A stretch of DNA of 64,000 nucleotides from CAZACZ01 sp964483695 (GTDB lineage Bacteria > Deinococcota > Deinococci > Deinococcales > Trueperaceae): the NCBI GenBank assembly GCA_964483695.1, contig CAZACZ010000002.1, positions 62,001-126,000 on the forward strand, written 5' to 3'. The notes beneath the pieces are model-generated. The model saw only the letters and a list, made by a program, of their open reading frames with translations. It had not been told where the DNA came from and did no database searches. Positions 1 through 9,057 of this stretch are shown piece by piece. The first letter of the stretch is position 1; the number at the start of each line of letters is the position of its first letter. Position numbers and translations under genes: made by a program.

Positions 1-99
1 CGTGGCGCGCCGCCGAGGCTCGATCGCGCGTGGGCGAACCGCCGCGGACACCCCACACCCCCATCGCGCGGTCGCGGCCGCCCGGGGAAGGACCATCCC

Positions 100-2559
100 A
101 TGCGCGTTCCGAATCCGACGTGGCCCGCACGCAAACGGCCCGTCCCCACCCTGCGCGGCTGCTTCGTCGTGGCGGCCGCGCTGCTGCCGCTGCTGCTAGC
201 CTCCGCTTTCGCGCAGGAGCCGCCCCCCGCCGACACCTTGTTCGCGGTGCTGGAGAGCGCGCTGGACGAACTGCCGAAGGACCGCCTCGACCTCGGAGCC
301 GCCCTCGCGCGGATGTCGGGCGGCGCGGACGGCGGCCAGGTCGATGCCGCCACCGTGTTCGCATGGGTCCGGGACGAGACCGGCTACGTCCCGTACCGCG
401 GCGCCCTGCGGGGCCCCGCCGGCGTGCTGATGGACCGGGTCGGCAACGCCCTCGACCGCGCCACGTTGCTGCGCGCGCTGCTGCAGCGGGCCGGCTACGA
501 CACCGTGCTGGTGCACGGAACGCTGGAGGGCGAGGCGCTGGAGCGCGCCACGGGGGCGCTGCGACTGCCGCCCGACGCGCGCGCCGCGAGCGCCCAGCCG
601 AGCCTGGATGCCCTGGCGGAACGTGCGGCAGCCACCCTCGGGATGGACGCAGGCATCGTCGGCGAGCGCCTGGCGCTGGCGGGCGCCGACCGTGCGGCGC
701 TGGAGCGCGCCGTGACGCTGGCGACCGAACGCCAGAGCGAGGCGCTGTTGGGGGTGCTCGGCGGCGTGGACCGCGGCGCGGCAGGCTACGACGCCTCCGT
801 GCTCGGCGACCACTGGTGGGTGCAGGTCGCGGCGGACGGCGGCTGGCTCGACCTCGACCCCACCCTGCCCGACGCCGCCCCGGGCGACACGCTCACCGAC
901 GCAACGTTGCGCTTCGACCTGACCGACCTGCGGCAACTGGCCGCCGTCGACGGCGCGTGCACCGACCTCTCCTGCGGCGATCGGCTGCACCGCGTGGCCG
1001 TCCGGGTGATCGCCGAAACCTGGGATGGCGAGGCGCTGAGCGAGCACGAGGTGCTCGCCACCGAGTTGCTCGCGGCCGAGGCGTTCGGCACGCACATCGG
1101 CTTCGCCACGCTGCCGGTGGAGTGGCCGGAGGATCTCGACCTGTTCGGCGTCGCCGCGCCCGTCGATGCGCTGCGGGAGGCGCTGCTGGCGGTCGAGACG
1201 TGGGAACCGGTCCTCACCGTCGGGGACGAACGCATCACCGGCCTGCGCGTGAGCGCCGACGGCACCGTGGGCCAGCAGCAGGCGGGCGGCAACGCCGGCG
1301 CGGTGGGCGGCCTCGGGGGCGGCATCGGCGGCATGTTCGGCGGCTTCGGCGGCGGTGGCGGCGCGGCCGCCGGCGCCCTCACGGCCATGTGGCTGGAGGT
1401 GGAGACGGTCACGCCCACCCGCGGCAGCCGCGTCGAGCGCCGGCAGCTGTTCGACCTGATCGGGCCAGCCGCGCGCGCCGGCGGGGTCGCGGGCATCGAG
1501 GTCGACGACGGCATGACGTACGCGCGCACGCTGGCCTTGGCGGGCGAGACCGAGCTGATGGTGGCGCCCGCGGCGATCGCGCCGGAAGCGGCTTCGTTCG
1601 CGGCGGCCCAACGCCTGCTCGCCCAGCGTGACGCCTGGACCGCGCTCTTCGAGCACGGCGCCACGGCCGACCCGGCCGAGCTGAACCAACGCCTGAACGA
1701 CATGGCGGAGCTGGCGGGCCCGTTGACGGCCTTCGCGCAGCAGCGCGCCGCCGACGCCGGCGGCTTCCTCGATGCGGCGCTGGTGGTGGCCTACCACCGC
1801 GGACTCGACGCCGCACTCGAGCCGACCGGCGCCTTCGACCTGATCCAGGCTCCGACGGCATCGTTGGTGCCGGCCGAGCAGCTGTTCGAGCAGCGCCTGG
1901 TCCAGGGCGTGCGCGACACGGTGCTGGAGGCCGAGTTGCAGCGGCGCGGTCCGACCTACGACATGCAAGCGCCGACGCCCGGACCCGCCGCCGTGGCCGA
2001 GGCGTTCGCCGCCGACCTCGCGGCCGGCCGTGCCTGGCGCCTGGTGACCACCGTGGACGAACTCGGCGCGGTGGCGCCCGACTTGCCCACCGACCTCGCC
2101 GCTCGGGTGCGCGCCGACCTCGACATCGGCCTTCTGGCGGTCGTGCCCGAGGGCGGCCACGATGCCGTTGGCTGGTGGCGCATCGACCCGTGGACCGGCG
2201 CCACGCTCGGCATGGGCGACCTCGGCTGGGGCCAGGCGATGACCGACTACGCCGAGCTCACCAACGTGGTGCTCCAGCTTCGAAGCGTAGTCAACCAGTA
2301 CGCCGCCATGGCACAGTGCCTCGGTCTCGCCGTTACGCTGCCACTCCGCGGCGAGACGGGCGTGGACGCGAAGCTGGCCGAGTGCGTGTTCAACCTCGTG
2401 TGCGGTCAGCTCAACTCCGCCCTCAACACCATGCTCGTGCTGGACACGAGCTGGACCAACGTCATCATCTCGGCCACGCTCGACGCGCTGTGGGGCGGGG
2501 TGCCGGAGTCCGGCTACGGCGGCTTCTGCGGCGCGATGTGGAAGCGCATGGCGAACTAG
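100..2559 (+). CDS. exported transglutaminase-fold protein, catalytic Cys replaced
   Basis: An 819-residue protein with an N-terminal signal peptide (hydrophobic residues about 22-38, likely cleaved after AFA). A transglutaminase-like core is visible: the helix that normally carries the nucleophile reads G115-N116-A117-L-D, so the usual Cys is Ala. The His (H238 in DHWWVQV) and Asp (D253 in WLDLDPT) partners are present in the expected order and context. A low-complexity Gly/Ala stretch lies at about 396-428, and the C-terminal half is unrecognised. The start is the ATG at 100, preceded by a GGAAGGA-like ribosome site. It ends 7 nt before the SulP gene, so the two may be co-transcribed. The fold assignment is by motif only. 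Lack of the Cys suggests a binding or scaffolding role rather than peptidase or transglutaminase activity. Confidence 0.6.
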   Translation: MRVPNPTWPARKRPVPTLRGCFVVAAALLPLLLASAFAQEPPPADTLFAVLESALDELPKDRLDLGAALARMSGGADGGQVDAATVFAWVRDETGYVPYRGALRGPAGVLMDRVGNALDRATLLRALLQRAGYDTVLVHGTLEGEALERATGALRLPPDARAASAQPSLDALAERAAATLGMDAGIVGERLALAGADRAALERAVTLATERQSEALLGVLGGVDRGAAGYDASVLGDHWWVQVAADGGWLDLDPTLPDAAPGDTLTDATLRFDLTDLRQLAAVDGACTDLSCGDRLHRVAVRVIAETWDGEALSEHEVLATELLAAEAFGTHIGFATLPVEWPEDLDLFGVAAPVDALREALLAVETWEPVLTVGDERITGLRVSADGTVGQQQAGGNAGAVGGLGGGIGGMFGGFGGGGGAAAGALTAMWLEVETVTPTRGSRVERRQLFDLIGPAARAGGVAGIEVDDGMTYARTLALAGETELMVAPAAIAPEAASFAAAQRLLAQRDAWTALFEHGATADPAELNQRLNDMAELAGPLTAFAQQRAADAGGFLDAALVVAYHRGLDAALEPTGAFDLIQAPTASLVPAEQLFEQRLVQGVRDTVLEAELQRRGPTYDMQAPTPGPAAVAEAFAADLAAGRAWRLVTTVDELGAVAPDLPTDLAARVRADLDIGLLAVVPEGGHDAVGWWRIDPWTGATLGMGDLGWGQAMTDYAELTNVVLQLRSVVNQYAAMAQCLGLAVTLPLRGETGVDAKLAECVFNLVCGQLNSALNTMLVLDTSWTNVIISATLDALWGGVPESGYGGFCGAMWKRMAN

Positions 2560-2566
2560 CGGTACG

Positions 2567-4183
2567 GTGGGCGGCGTGAGCGAGCGCGTAGGCGGCACCG
2601 GCGAGCCACCGCCGCACGCGGCGGCCCACGCCGGCGACAGGGGCCCGGCCGACCGACCCGCGCGATCGTCGGCCGGCGCGCCCAAGCGCAAGCTCCATCG
2701 CCTCCCGCCACCGTTCGACGACCTCGCGGCCGGCCTGACCGTCGCCCTCGTGCTCATCCCCCAGTCGATGGCGTACGCGTCGCTGGCCGGCCTGCCACCA
2801 TCCGCCGGGTTGATGGCCGCCATCTTCCCGCCGATCGTGACGTCGGCGTTCGCCTCGAGCCCGCACCTACAGACCGGCCCCACGGCGCTCACTTCGCTCC
2901 TGACGCTCGGCATCCTGTCGTCGCTAGCGGTGCCCGGCACCACCCAGTACGTCGCCATGGCGGCGCTGCTGGCGTTGATGGTCGGCGGGATCCGCATCGT
3001 CATCGGCGCGCTGCGCTTCGGAGCGCTTGCGTACTTCATGAGCCTGCCCGTGCTGCGCGGCTTCACCAGCGGTGCAGCGGTGCTGATCGTGGCGTCGCAG
3101 GTTCCGAGCGTGCTCGGCGTCGACGCCGGCCGCCGGGCGGTGTGGTCGGCGGCCTGGTACGCCTTGCGCGAGCCACCCGCTTGGAGCCTCGGGGCGCTGA
3201 CGCTGGCGATCGTGACGCTGGTCCTGGTGCGCGGCCTGCGGCGCGTCTCCCCGCTCGTCCCGGGAACCTTGCTGGCCGTGATCGTCGGCCTGCTGGTGGC
3301 ACGCTACCTAGGCCACGTCGGTCCGATGGTCGGTGAGATGCCCACCGTCTTGAACCTGCCGAGCCTGAACCTCCCTTGGGCGCGGGCCGCGGACCTGGCC
3401 CTCGGCGCCACCGTCATCGCCATCGTCGGCTTCGCCGAACCCGCCGCCATCGCACGCACCTTCGCGGAACGCAGCCGGCCGTGGAACGCGGACCGCGAGT
3501 TGATGGCGCAGGGCGTCGCCAACGTCGTGTCGGGCGTGGTGGGCGGATTCCCCGTGGGGGGCAGCTTCGGCCGCTCGGCGCTGGGCCGCCAAGCGGGGGG
3601 CCGGACGCGCCTGAGCGGCCTGGTGGCCGGCCTGACGGTGCTGGTGTTCTTCCCCTTCGCCGACGTCCTCGCGACGCTCCCGAAGGCGGTCCTCGGGGCG
3701 GTGGTGATCTCGGCGGCGTCGAGCCTGCTCGACCTGCGCTCGCTGTTCCGTCTATGGCGCTTCGCGAGGCTGCAAGCCACCACCGCACTCGCCACCTTCG
3801 TGCTCACCCTGGTGCTGGCGCCGCGCGTCGACTACGCCGTGATCCTGGGCATCTCCGCCGCGCTCCTCACCCACCTCTACCGCGAGGCGCAGCTGGGCGT
3901 GAGGTTCACGCGGGAGAACGGCACCATCCGGGTGGAGCTCGACGGCGTGCTGTGGTTCGGCTCGACCCAGGCGCTGGAGAAGGTGCTGGCGCGGATCGAG
4001 AACCAGCTCGCCGGGGTGCACTGCGTGGTGATCGACGCCAACCACTTGGGTCGCATCGACTTCTCGGCGTTGATGCTGCTGCACGACCTCGAGACGCGCT
4101 TGCGCTTGAGCGGTCTCGAGGTGCGCCTCGAGGGCATGCACGGACGCAGCGAGACCATCCTGGAGCGCATCCGGCGCGGGTAG
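2567..4183 (+). CDS. SulP family anion transporter with STAS domain
   Basis: A 538-residue integral membrane protein of the SulP (SLC26-like) family, which moves sulfate, bicarbonate or similar anions. The N-terminal family signature is clear (residues about 50-110, including ALVLIPQSMAYASLAGLPP and a TGPTALTSLL segment). Many hydrophobic helices follow, and a C-terminal STAS domain (about 430-538) contains VVIDANHLGRIDFSAL, where the regulatory Ser of STAS domains sits. The GTG at 2567 lies 7 nt after the upstream stop; a second GTG at 2576 is an equally plausible start. The substrate cannot be read from the sequence. It is convergent with the histidine kinase gene, with only 9 nt between the stops. 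Confidence 0.88.
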   Translation: MGGVSERVGGTGEPPPHAAAHAGDRGPADRPARSSAGAPKRKLHRLPPPFDDLAAGLTVALVLIPQSMAYASLAGLPPSAGLMAAIFPPIVTSAFASSPHLQTGPTALTSLLTLGILSSLAVPGTTQYVAMAALLALMVGGIRIVIGALRFGALAYFMSLPVLRGFTSGAAVLIVASQVPSVLGVDAGRRAVWSAAWYALREPPAWSLGALTLAIVTLVLVRGLRRVSPLVPGTLLAVIVGLLVARYLGHVGPMVGEMPTVLNLPSLNLPWARAADLALGATVIAIVGFAEPAAIARTFAERSRPWNADRELMAQGVANVVSGVVGGFPVGGSFGRSALGRQAGGRTRLSGLVAGLTVLVFFPFADVLATLPKAVLGAVVISAASSLLDLRSLFRLWRFARLQATTALATFVLTLVLAPRVDYAVILGISAALLTHLYREAQLGVRFTRENGTIRVELDGVLWFGSTQALEKVLARIENQLAGVHCVVIDANHLGRIDFSALMLLHDLETRLRLSGLEVRLEGMHGRSETILERIRRG

Positions 4184-4192
4184 CCTGCCTCG

Positions 4193-5431
4193 TCAGGACG
4201 ACGCACCCGACGCACCCTCCGCTCGTCGCGGCAGCGTCACCGTGAACGACGCGCCCCCCTCGGGGCCGTCGCCCACCGTCACGCGGCCGCCATGGAGCCC
4301 CACGAGCGCCTTCACGATCGCCAACCCGAGCCCGCTCCCGCCCCCCGCCCGGCCGCGGCTCTTCTCCACGCGGTAGAAGCGCTCGAACACCCGTTCCCGC
4401 TCCTCCGGCGGGATCCCGGGGCCCGTGTCCGTCACGCGCAGCTCGATCTCCTCCCCACGCTCCTCCAAGCCGGCGCGCACCCGGCCGCCACGCGGCGCGT
4501 GGCGTAGGGCGTTGTCGATGAGGTTGCCGATCACCTGGCCGATGCGTTCGCGGTCGACGCTCGCCACCAGCGCCTCGGGAGCCTCGGTGTCCAGGTCGAC
4601 GCCGAGGTCGTCGGCTCGCGTGCGGAAGCCGTCGACGGTGGTGCGCAGCAGCTCGCTCAGGTCGACGGCGCGAGGGTGGACGGCCAGGCGGCCGGCCTCG
4701 AGCGACGACAGCGTGCGAAGGTCCTCCACCAAGCGCCCCAGCAGCACGACCTGGGCGTGCAGGCCCCGGATCTCGCGCATCTCGAGCGGAGCGATGCCGT
4801 CCTCCACCGCCTCGAGCCGGCCACGCACGATGGTGAGCGGCGTGCGCAGTTCGTGGGCGATGTCGGCGATGGAGGCGCTCCGTTCGCGTTCCAGGCGCTC
4901 GAGGCTCTCCGCCATGGCGTTGAAGTCGTGCGCCAAGCGCGCGGTCTCGTCGTGCGCGCCGGCCATGTAGCTGGGCAGCGCGACGCGCGCGCTCAAGTCG
5001 CCGGCGGCGACCCGCGAGGCGGCCGCCGACACGCGGCTCACCGGCAGCGCGATGCGCCGGCTGAGCCACGCCGCCACCAGCACCCCGACCGCGGCCGCCA
5101 CCACCGACGCCAGGACCAACCCGCTGGTGCGCCGTGCCAGCAACGACTCGAACAAGCCTCGCAACTCGCCGGTCGAGACGGCCAACGCGTCCACGTCGTC
5201 GCCGCGTCCCGCGGCGTCGCGCATGCGCCGCAGGTCGGCGGCGGACAGCACGCCGACCACCGTCGGGGCGCCGCGCCACGGCACGATGACGAAGTTGCGC
5301 GGGCGCACCTCGGCCGGCAGCGCCGCTTGCGTGCGCCGCAGCGCCCACAGGTCCACCCCGACCAGCACCACGGCGGTCAGCAGCACCGCCACCGCCACCG
5401 CGGCCCCGATGCGCAGCGCCAGGCGGCTCAC
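4193..5431 (-). CDS. HAMP sensor histidine kinase (OmpR/BaeS-type partner)
   Basis: A 412-residue membrane kinase. A first transmembrane helix at about residues 5-28 is followed by a periplasmic sensor segment of about 100 residues and a second helix at about 130-150. A HAMP linker, the dimerisation box HELRTPLT (phospho-acceptor H193), the N box NLIDNALRHAP, G boxes DTGPGIP and GSGLGLAIVK follow. It probably autophosphorylates and passes phosphate to the regulator encoded immediately upstream (stop 5451, 19 nt away), so the order in the transcript is regulator then kinase. The architecture resembles BaeS/CpxA envelope-stress kinases. The divergent neighbour is a helical exported protein, which would fit an envelope-monitoring role, but the signal is not known. 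Confidence 0.9.
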   Translation of the reverse strand: MSRLALRIGAAVAVAVLLTAVVLVGVDLWALRRTQAALPAEVRPRNFVIVPWRGAPTVVGVLSAADLRRMRDAAGRGDDVDALAVSTGELRGLFESLLARRTSGLVLASVVAAAVGVLVAAWLSRRIALPVSRVSAAASRVAAGDLSARVALPSYMAGAHDETARLAHDFNAMAESLERLERERSASIADIAHELRTPLTIVRGRLEAVEDGIAPLEMREIRGLHAQVVLLGRLVEDLRTLSSLEAGRLAVHPRAVDLSELLRTTVDGFRTRADDLGVDLDTEAPEALVASVDRERIGQVIGNLIDNALRHAPRGGRVRAGLEERGEEIELRVTDTGPGIPPEERERVFERFYRVEKSRGRAGGGSGLGLAIVKALVGLHGGRVTVGDGPEGGASFTVTLPRRAEGASGASS

Positions 5432-5450
5432 GGTCGCTCCGGCGCGCCGC

Positions 5451-6155
5451 TCATCCCGGCGCCACCAGGCGGTAGCCGATGCCGCGCACCGTCTCGAGCA
5501 TCTCCCCGGCCCCCGCCTGCCCCAACTTGCGGCGCACGTTGCGCAGGTGGGAGTCCACCGTGCGTTCGATGGCGTCGGAGTCGGGCATGCACCGCTCGAT
5601 CAGCTCGCTGCGCGCGAACACCCTTCCCGGCGTCTCGGCTAGCGCCGCCAAGAGCCGGAACTCGGTGGCCGTGAGGGGCAAGGCGTTGGCGCCGATGGCG
5701 GCGCGCACCATCTCCGGTTCGATCGTCAACCGTCCCACCTGGAGTCGCTGGGGTGCGGTCTTCGGCGCGGCGGTTCGGCGCAGCACGGCGCGCACGCGCG
5801 CCACCACCTCGCGGAAGCTGAACGGCTTGACCACGTAGTCGTCGGCGCCGAGTTCGAGACCGACCAGGCGGTCGACCTCGTCCGAACGCGCGGTGATCAC
5901 GATGACGGGCGTGGGGCGCTCGGCGCGGATGGCGCGCAGGACCTCCCACCCGTCCACCTCGGGCAGCATCAGGTCGAGCAGGACCAGGTCGGGCGCCGCG
6001 GCGCGGAACAGATCGAGCGCGCGACGGCCGTCCCCCGCGCGTTCGGTGTGGAACCCGTCGCGGCGCAGGTACGCCTCGAGCGTCTCGGCGATGAGCGGTT
6101 CGTCTTCCACCACCAGAACGGTGCCCGCGGAGGGCGTGGAGGGGCGCGCGCTCAT
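5451..6155 (-). CDS. OmpR-family response regulator
   Basis: A 234-residue regulator with an N-terminal receiver domain (acidic pocket at VVEDEP, phospho-acceptor D61 in LLDLMLPEVDGWEV, Lys in VVKPFSF) and a C-terminal winged helix (about 135-230, with the recognition region VDSHLRNVRRKLG). It is the first gene of a two-gene unit with the downstream histidine kinase. Upstream of its start lie two GCGGTGCAG copies with an 11-bp period, the arrangement typical of OmpR/PhoB-class binding sites, so autoregulation and control of the divergent gene at 6373 are plausible. Confidence 0.92.
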   Translation of the reverse strand: MSARPSTPSAGTVLVVEDEPLIAETLEAYLRRDGFHTERAGDGRRALDLFRAAAPDLVLLDLMLPEVDGWEVLRAIRAERPTPVIVITARSDEVDRLVGLELGADDYVVKPFSFREVVARVRAVLRRTAAPKTAPQRLQVGRLTIEPEMVRAAIGANALPLTATEFRLLAALAETPGRVFARSELIERCMPDSDAIERTVDSHLRNVRRKLGQAGAGEMLETVRGIGYRLVAPG

Positions 6156-6196
6156 GCCGTCATGCTAGCGCCGGATCCCCGAGGCTCCGTGAACGC

Positions 6197-6251
6197 GCGG
6201 TGCAGAAGCGGTGCAGGCGCCGGCCCCGTCGGTCCGTTCGCCTCTGCACCG
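6197..6251. promoter_or_regulatory. candidate OmpR-type operator, 11-bp-period direct repeats plus inverted copy
   Basis: GCGGTGCAG occurs at 6197-6205 and again at 6208-6216 (period 11 bp). A third, inverted copy (CTGCACCG) is at 6244-6251. The cluster lies in the 217-nt gap between the divergent regulator gene (start 6155) and the exported-protein gene (start 6373). Tandem sites spaced by one helical turn are what OmpR-family dimers bind. No confident -35/-10 pair was identified here. Confidence 0.45.
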
Positions 6252-6372
6252 AACGTGCATGCGGTCTCCGCGGCACCTGCGCGCGGCCGCGCCACGCTGG
6301 GCTCCATCGGGGCGTGGCGCGCTTCTAACGTCCGCACCCTCGCCCCGGTCCGATCAAGGAAGGAGCACCTTC

Positions 6373-6990
6373 ATGCAAGTCCGCCGAACCTCGCTGGTAT
6401 CCCGTTCCCGCCTCGCCGTGCTGGCCGCCGCCGTGCTGGGGGCCGCGCTCCTGGTGTTCGCGATGGCCCAGGACACCAGCACTTCCGGCAGCACCACCAG
6501 CAGCAGCGACGCCGCAGCGCTCCGCCGTCAGGCCGTGCGCCTCGAGCTGCTCAACGCCCTGCCCGAGGACGCGCGCCCAGACGCCACCGCGCTGCTCGAC
6601 CGCATCGACGCGCACCTGACGCAGGTGGAGACGCTCGAGAGCCAGGCGCTCGAGGCCCGCGTCGCCGCGCTGGAAGCCGGCGAGCCGGCCCAGGTAGCGC
6701 AGCTGCTCGCCGTGCAGTCCACCATCGAGGCGCGCATCGCCCTGGCGCGCGAAGGCGCCACGTTGCAAGCCGACGTCGCCGCCTTCGTCGCGGCCCACCC
6801 GGACGCCGCCGCGACCTTGCGCTACGTGGGTCGCAGCTACCTCGGCGACGCGGGCTACGGCGCGCAAGGCCTCGGCCGCGGCAAGACGCCGCGCACGGGC
6901 GCGGGCCAGGGCCGTCTTCCCGGGTCGGCCATGGGCTTCGGCGACGGCGCTTGGCCGGGTATGCGCGACATGATGGGCCGTCACCGCTGA
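6373..6990 (+). CDS. exported alpha-helical protein, possible CpxP/Spy-like analogue
   Basis: A 205-residue protein with a signal peptide (positive N-terminus, hydrophobic about 13-30, cleavage near FAMAQ). A Ser/Thr-rich linker is followed by a long Ala/Glu/Leu-rich helical region (about 45-140) with coiled-coil character, then a Gly-rich tail ending in a Met/Arg/His-containing MRDMMGRHR. The ATG at 6373 is chosen because of the AAGGAGCACC ribosome site just upstream. It is divergent from an OmpR-type regulator/kinase pair with a repeat cluster in between. No sequence family was recognised; the comparison with CpxP or Spy (periplasmic helical proteins governed by envelope-stress systems) is by context and composition only. 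Confidence 0.6.
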   Translation: MQVRRTSLVSRSRLAVLAAAVLGAALLVFAMAQDTSTSGSTTSSSDAAALRRQAVRLELLNALPEDARPDATALLDRIDAHLTQVETLESQALEARVAALEAGEPAQVAQLLAVQSTIEARIALAREGATLQADVAAFVAAHPDAAATLRYVGRSYLGDAGYGAQGLGRGKTPRTGAGQGRLPGSAMGFGDGAWPGMRDMMGRHR

Positions 6991-7061
6991 GCAGCCGCGC
7001 ACCGCTGCTCTGGCACCCCCGGAGGCGGGCGTCGCCCACCCCTCCGACGCATCGCAGGCGC

Positions 7062-7093
7062 CTGCCCCGCACCGGAACCACGGTGCGGGGCAG
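7062..7093. terminator. bidirectional hairpin terminator
   Basis: A perfect 13-bp stem (CTGCCCCGCACCG at 7062-7074 with its complement at 7081-7093) and a 6-nt loop lie between the convergent genes ending at 6990 (+) and 7131 (-). There is no strong T tract, as is common in this GC-rich genome. Confidence 0.7.
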
Positions 7094-7130
7094 CTCTGAC
7101 GAGCGGGGCCGGCGCCCGAACCCGGCGAGC

Positions 7131-7772
7131 TCAGTCGAGCAGCCCGTGCTCCAGCGCCCACCGCACCAGTTCGGCGCGGGTCTTCACGCCCAACTTCTCG
7201 GAGGCGCGCTCGCGATACGTGGCAACGGTCTTCTCACTGATGCCGAGCTCTTCGGCGATCTCGCGGTAGGTGGCGCCGCGCGCGATCTGCCGCACCACCT
7301 CGTGCTCGCGGTTGGTGAGCTTGGCGTTGCGGTACGGGTCGGGACGCGCCAGCTCCCGCGCCAACTCGGCCAGCAGCCGCGCGGGCGCGTAGTACTCGCC
7401 GCGCGCCACGGCCAGGATGGCGTCCACCAACTGCGCCTCGACCGAGCTCTTGGGAACGTACCCGGAGCCGCCCGCTTCCAAGAAGCGCTGCACGTACTCG
7501 GGGTCCTCGTGCATCGACAGCGCGATGAAGCGCGCCTGCGGCAGACGCTGGCGCAGCGCTTCGAGCGCGTCGATCCCGCTGACGCCCGGAAGCGAGACGT
7601 CCAACAGCACGATGTCGGGATCCCACGACTCGACGTGCGCGATGGCCTCTTCCGCGCTCTCGGCCTCGCCGACGACCTGCATGGCGTCGTGGGCGTTGAG
7701 CAGCATGCGCACGCCCGCGCGCACGATGGCGTGATCGTCGACGAGCACGAGACGGATGGGGCGCCTAGCCAT
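7131..7772 (-). CDS. NarL/LuxR-family response regulator
   Basis: A 213-residue regulator. The receiver domain has its acidic pocket at VDDH, phospho-acceptor D58 in IVLLDVSLPGVSGIDAL and Lys in VPKSS. The C-terminal LuxR-type helix-turn-helix (about 148-205) contains LTNREHEVVRQIARGATYREIAEELGIS (abridged here to its key feature, the TNRE...IA...IS pattern). It follows the kinase gene by 11 nt in the same transcript. The association with universal stress proteins suggests a redox, oxygen or starvation response, by analogy with the mycobacterial DosR system; this is inference from context. Confidence 0.92.
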   Translation of the reverse strand: MARRPIRLVLVDDHAIVRAGVRMLLNAHDAMQVVGEAESAEEAIAHVESWDPDIVLLDVSLPGVSGIDALEALRQRLPQARFIALSMHEDPEYVQRFLEAGGSGYVPKSSVEAQLVDAILAVARGEYYAPARLLAELARELARPDPYRNAKLTNREHEVVRQIARGATYREIAEELGISEKTVATYRERASEKLGVKTRAELVRWALEHGLLD

Positions 7773-7783
7773 GACGCCCTACG

Positions 7784-8974
7784 CTACCCGACGGGCACCC
7801 TCCCATGCACGGTGGTGCCGCGCCCCGGCGCCGACTCCACCCGCAGGCTGCCACCTAGGAACTCGAGGCGCTGACGCATGCCGACGAGCCCGACCTGCTC
7901 CGCCGGCACCAACGCCGCCGGGTCGAAGCCTTCGCCGTCGTCCTCGACCACCATCTGCACGTAGCCGTCGGCCATCGTCACCACCACCGAAGCGGTGCGC
8001 GCCTTGGCGTGGCGCACCACGTTGGTGAGGCTCTCCTGCGCCACGCGGTAGAGCACCGTCTCCTCCTGGCGCGACAGGCGCCTGGGCAGACGCACCAGCA
8101 CGCTGACGTCGATGCCGAAGCGATCGCGCACCTCGCGCGCGTGGCGCCGGATGGCGGCTTCGAGCCCGAGCTCGTCGAGCACCGAGGGGCGAAGGTCGAG
8201 CGCGATGCGGCGCACGTCACCGAGGGTCGTCAGCGCCAACTCCTTGAGGCGGCGGAGATCGACGAGGTCGTCCACGGACCCGCCGCCGGCCGCGCCAGCC
8301 ACGGCGCCGTCGCTTCCTGACCCCGCAGCGTCCTCGCCGCGCTTGCGTGGACCGTCGAGGTGCTTGTCCAGGCCCAGCACCAGCGCCGTCAGCGCTTGCC
8401 CGATCTGATCGTGGAGGTCGCGCGAGATGCGCCCACGCTCCTCTTCCTGGGCGGTGAGCACCGCCTGCAGCAACCGCGACCGTTGCATCTCCCGCTCGGC
8501 CAAGCGCCGGTGCAGCCGGGCGCGCTTCAGCGCCGCCAGGATCAGGTCCTGGGCGGCTCCGAGGAACGCCTCGGAGGCCTCGCCGCCACCCGCTACGGCG
8601 ATGAGCGCCCGGTCGCCGAGCGGCACCACCGTCCAACCGGCCAACGCGCACGGCACGCCACCCGCCACGGCGGCGTCCGCCAGCGCGTGCAGGTCGGCCG
8701 ACGACGGCCGCTCGCACGCAGAACCTGCGGTGCGGCCCGCCGCCGAAGCTCGAACGAAGCCCGTTCCCTCGCTGGCGCGCAGCAGCGCCTCGGCGCACGC
8801 GAACGGTCCTGGCCCCGCCAGCACCGTCACGGCGCGCTCCAGCACGTCACGCTCCTGCAAGGCGTCGGCCAAGCTACGCGCCAGGCGCCGCAGGGTGTCC
8901 AACTCCTGCACCCGGTCGCGTGCCGCGTTCGACGCTACCGGAGCGTCGAAGGGGGGGCCGTGGGCCTCTTCCAT
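7784..8974 (-). CDS. NarX/DosS-type sensor histidine kinase (HisKA_3)
   Basis: A 396-residue kinase without obvious transmembrane helices. The N-terminal about 160 residues resemble a GAF-type sensory module in length and pattern, with a cysteine in GSACERPSS. The HisKA_3 dimerisation box RDLHDQIGQAL carries H188. The ATPase domain has the N box (ESLTNVVRHAKA), DDGEGFDP and the closing GLVGMRQRLEFLGG and GRGTTV motifs. It lies directly upstream of its response regulator. Its start (8974) is 13 nt from an inverted repeat that lies at the edge of the assembly gap. The ligand sensed is unknown; a soluble kinase with a GAF-like domain would fit redox or gas sensing. Confidence 0.88.
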   Translation of the reverse strand: MEEAHGPPFDAPVASNAARDRVQELDTLRRLARSLADALQERDVLERAVTVLAGPGPFACAEALLRASEGTGFVRASAAGRTAGSACERPSSADLHALADAAVAGGVPCALAGWTVVPLGDRALIAVAGGGEASEAFLGAAQDLILAALKRARLHRRLAEREMQRSRLLQAVLTAQEEERGRISRDLHDQIGQALTALVLGLDKHLDGPRKRGEDAAGSGSDGAVAGAAGGGSVDDLVDLRRLKELALTTLGDVRRIALDLRPSVLDELGLEAAIRRHAREVRDRFGIDVSVLVRLPRRLSRQEETVLYRVAQESLTNVVRHAKARTASVVVTMADGYVQMVVEDDGEGFDPAALVPAEQVGLVGMRQRLEFLGGSLRVESAPGRGTTVHGRVPVG

Positions 8975-8986
8975 GGCGTCGTGGTC

Positions 8987-9029
8987 GCCGTTCGCGCGCC
9001 CATGTACGGTGCTCGGGCGCGCGAACGGC
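8987..9029 (-). repeat. 15-bp perfect inverted repeat beside the assembly gap
   Basis: GCCGTTCGCGCGCCC at 8987-9001 is repeated in inverted form at 9015-9029 with a 13-nt spacer. It sits just upstream of the kinase start on the minus strand and 28 nt from the N run. It may be a terminator or attenuator of the transcript coming through the gap; a strong hairpin here could also explain why the assembly broke. Confidence 0.5.
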
Positions 9030-9057
9030 AGCCGTCAACCGCGTTCGATGGCCGGCG

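Noticed and set aside
196..3066. A very long minus-strand open frame (956 codons) opposite the transglutaminase and SulP genes
   Set aside because: GC-rich shadow: its translation is low-complexity Arg/Gly/Ala/His, while the plus strand carries recognisable domains.
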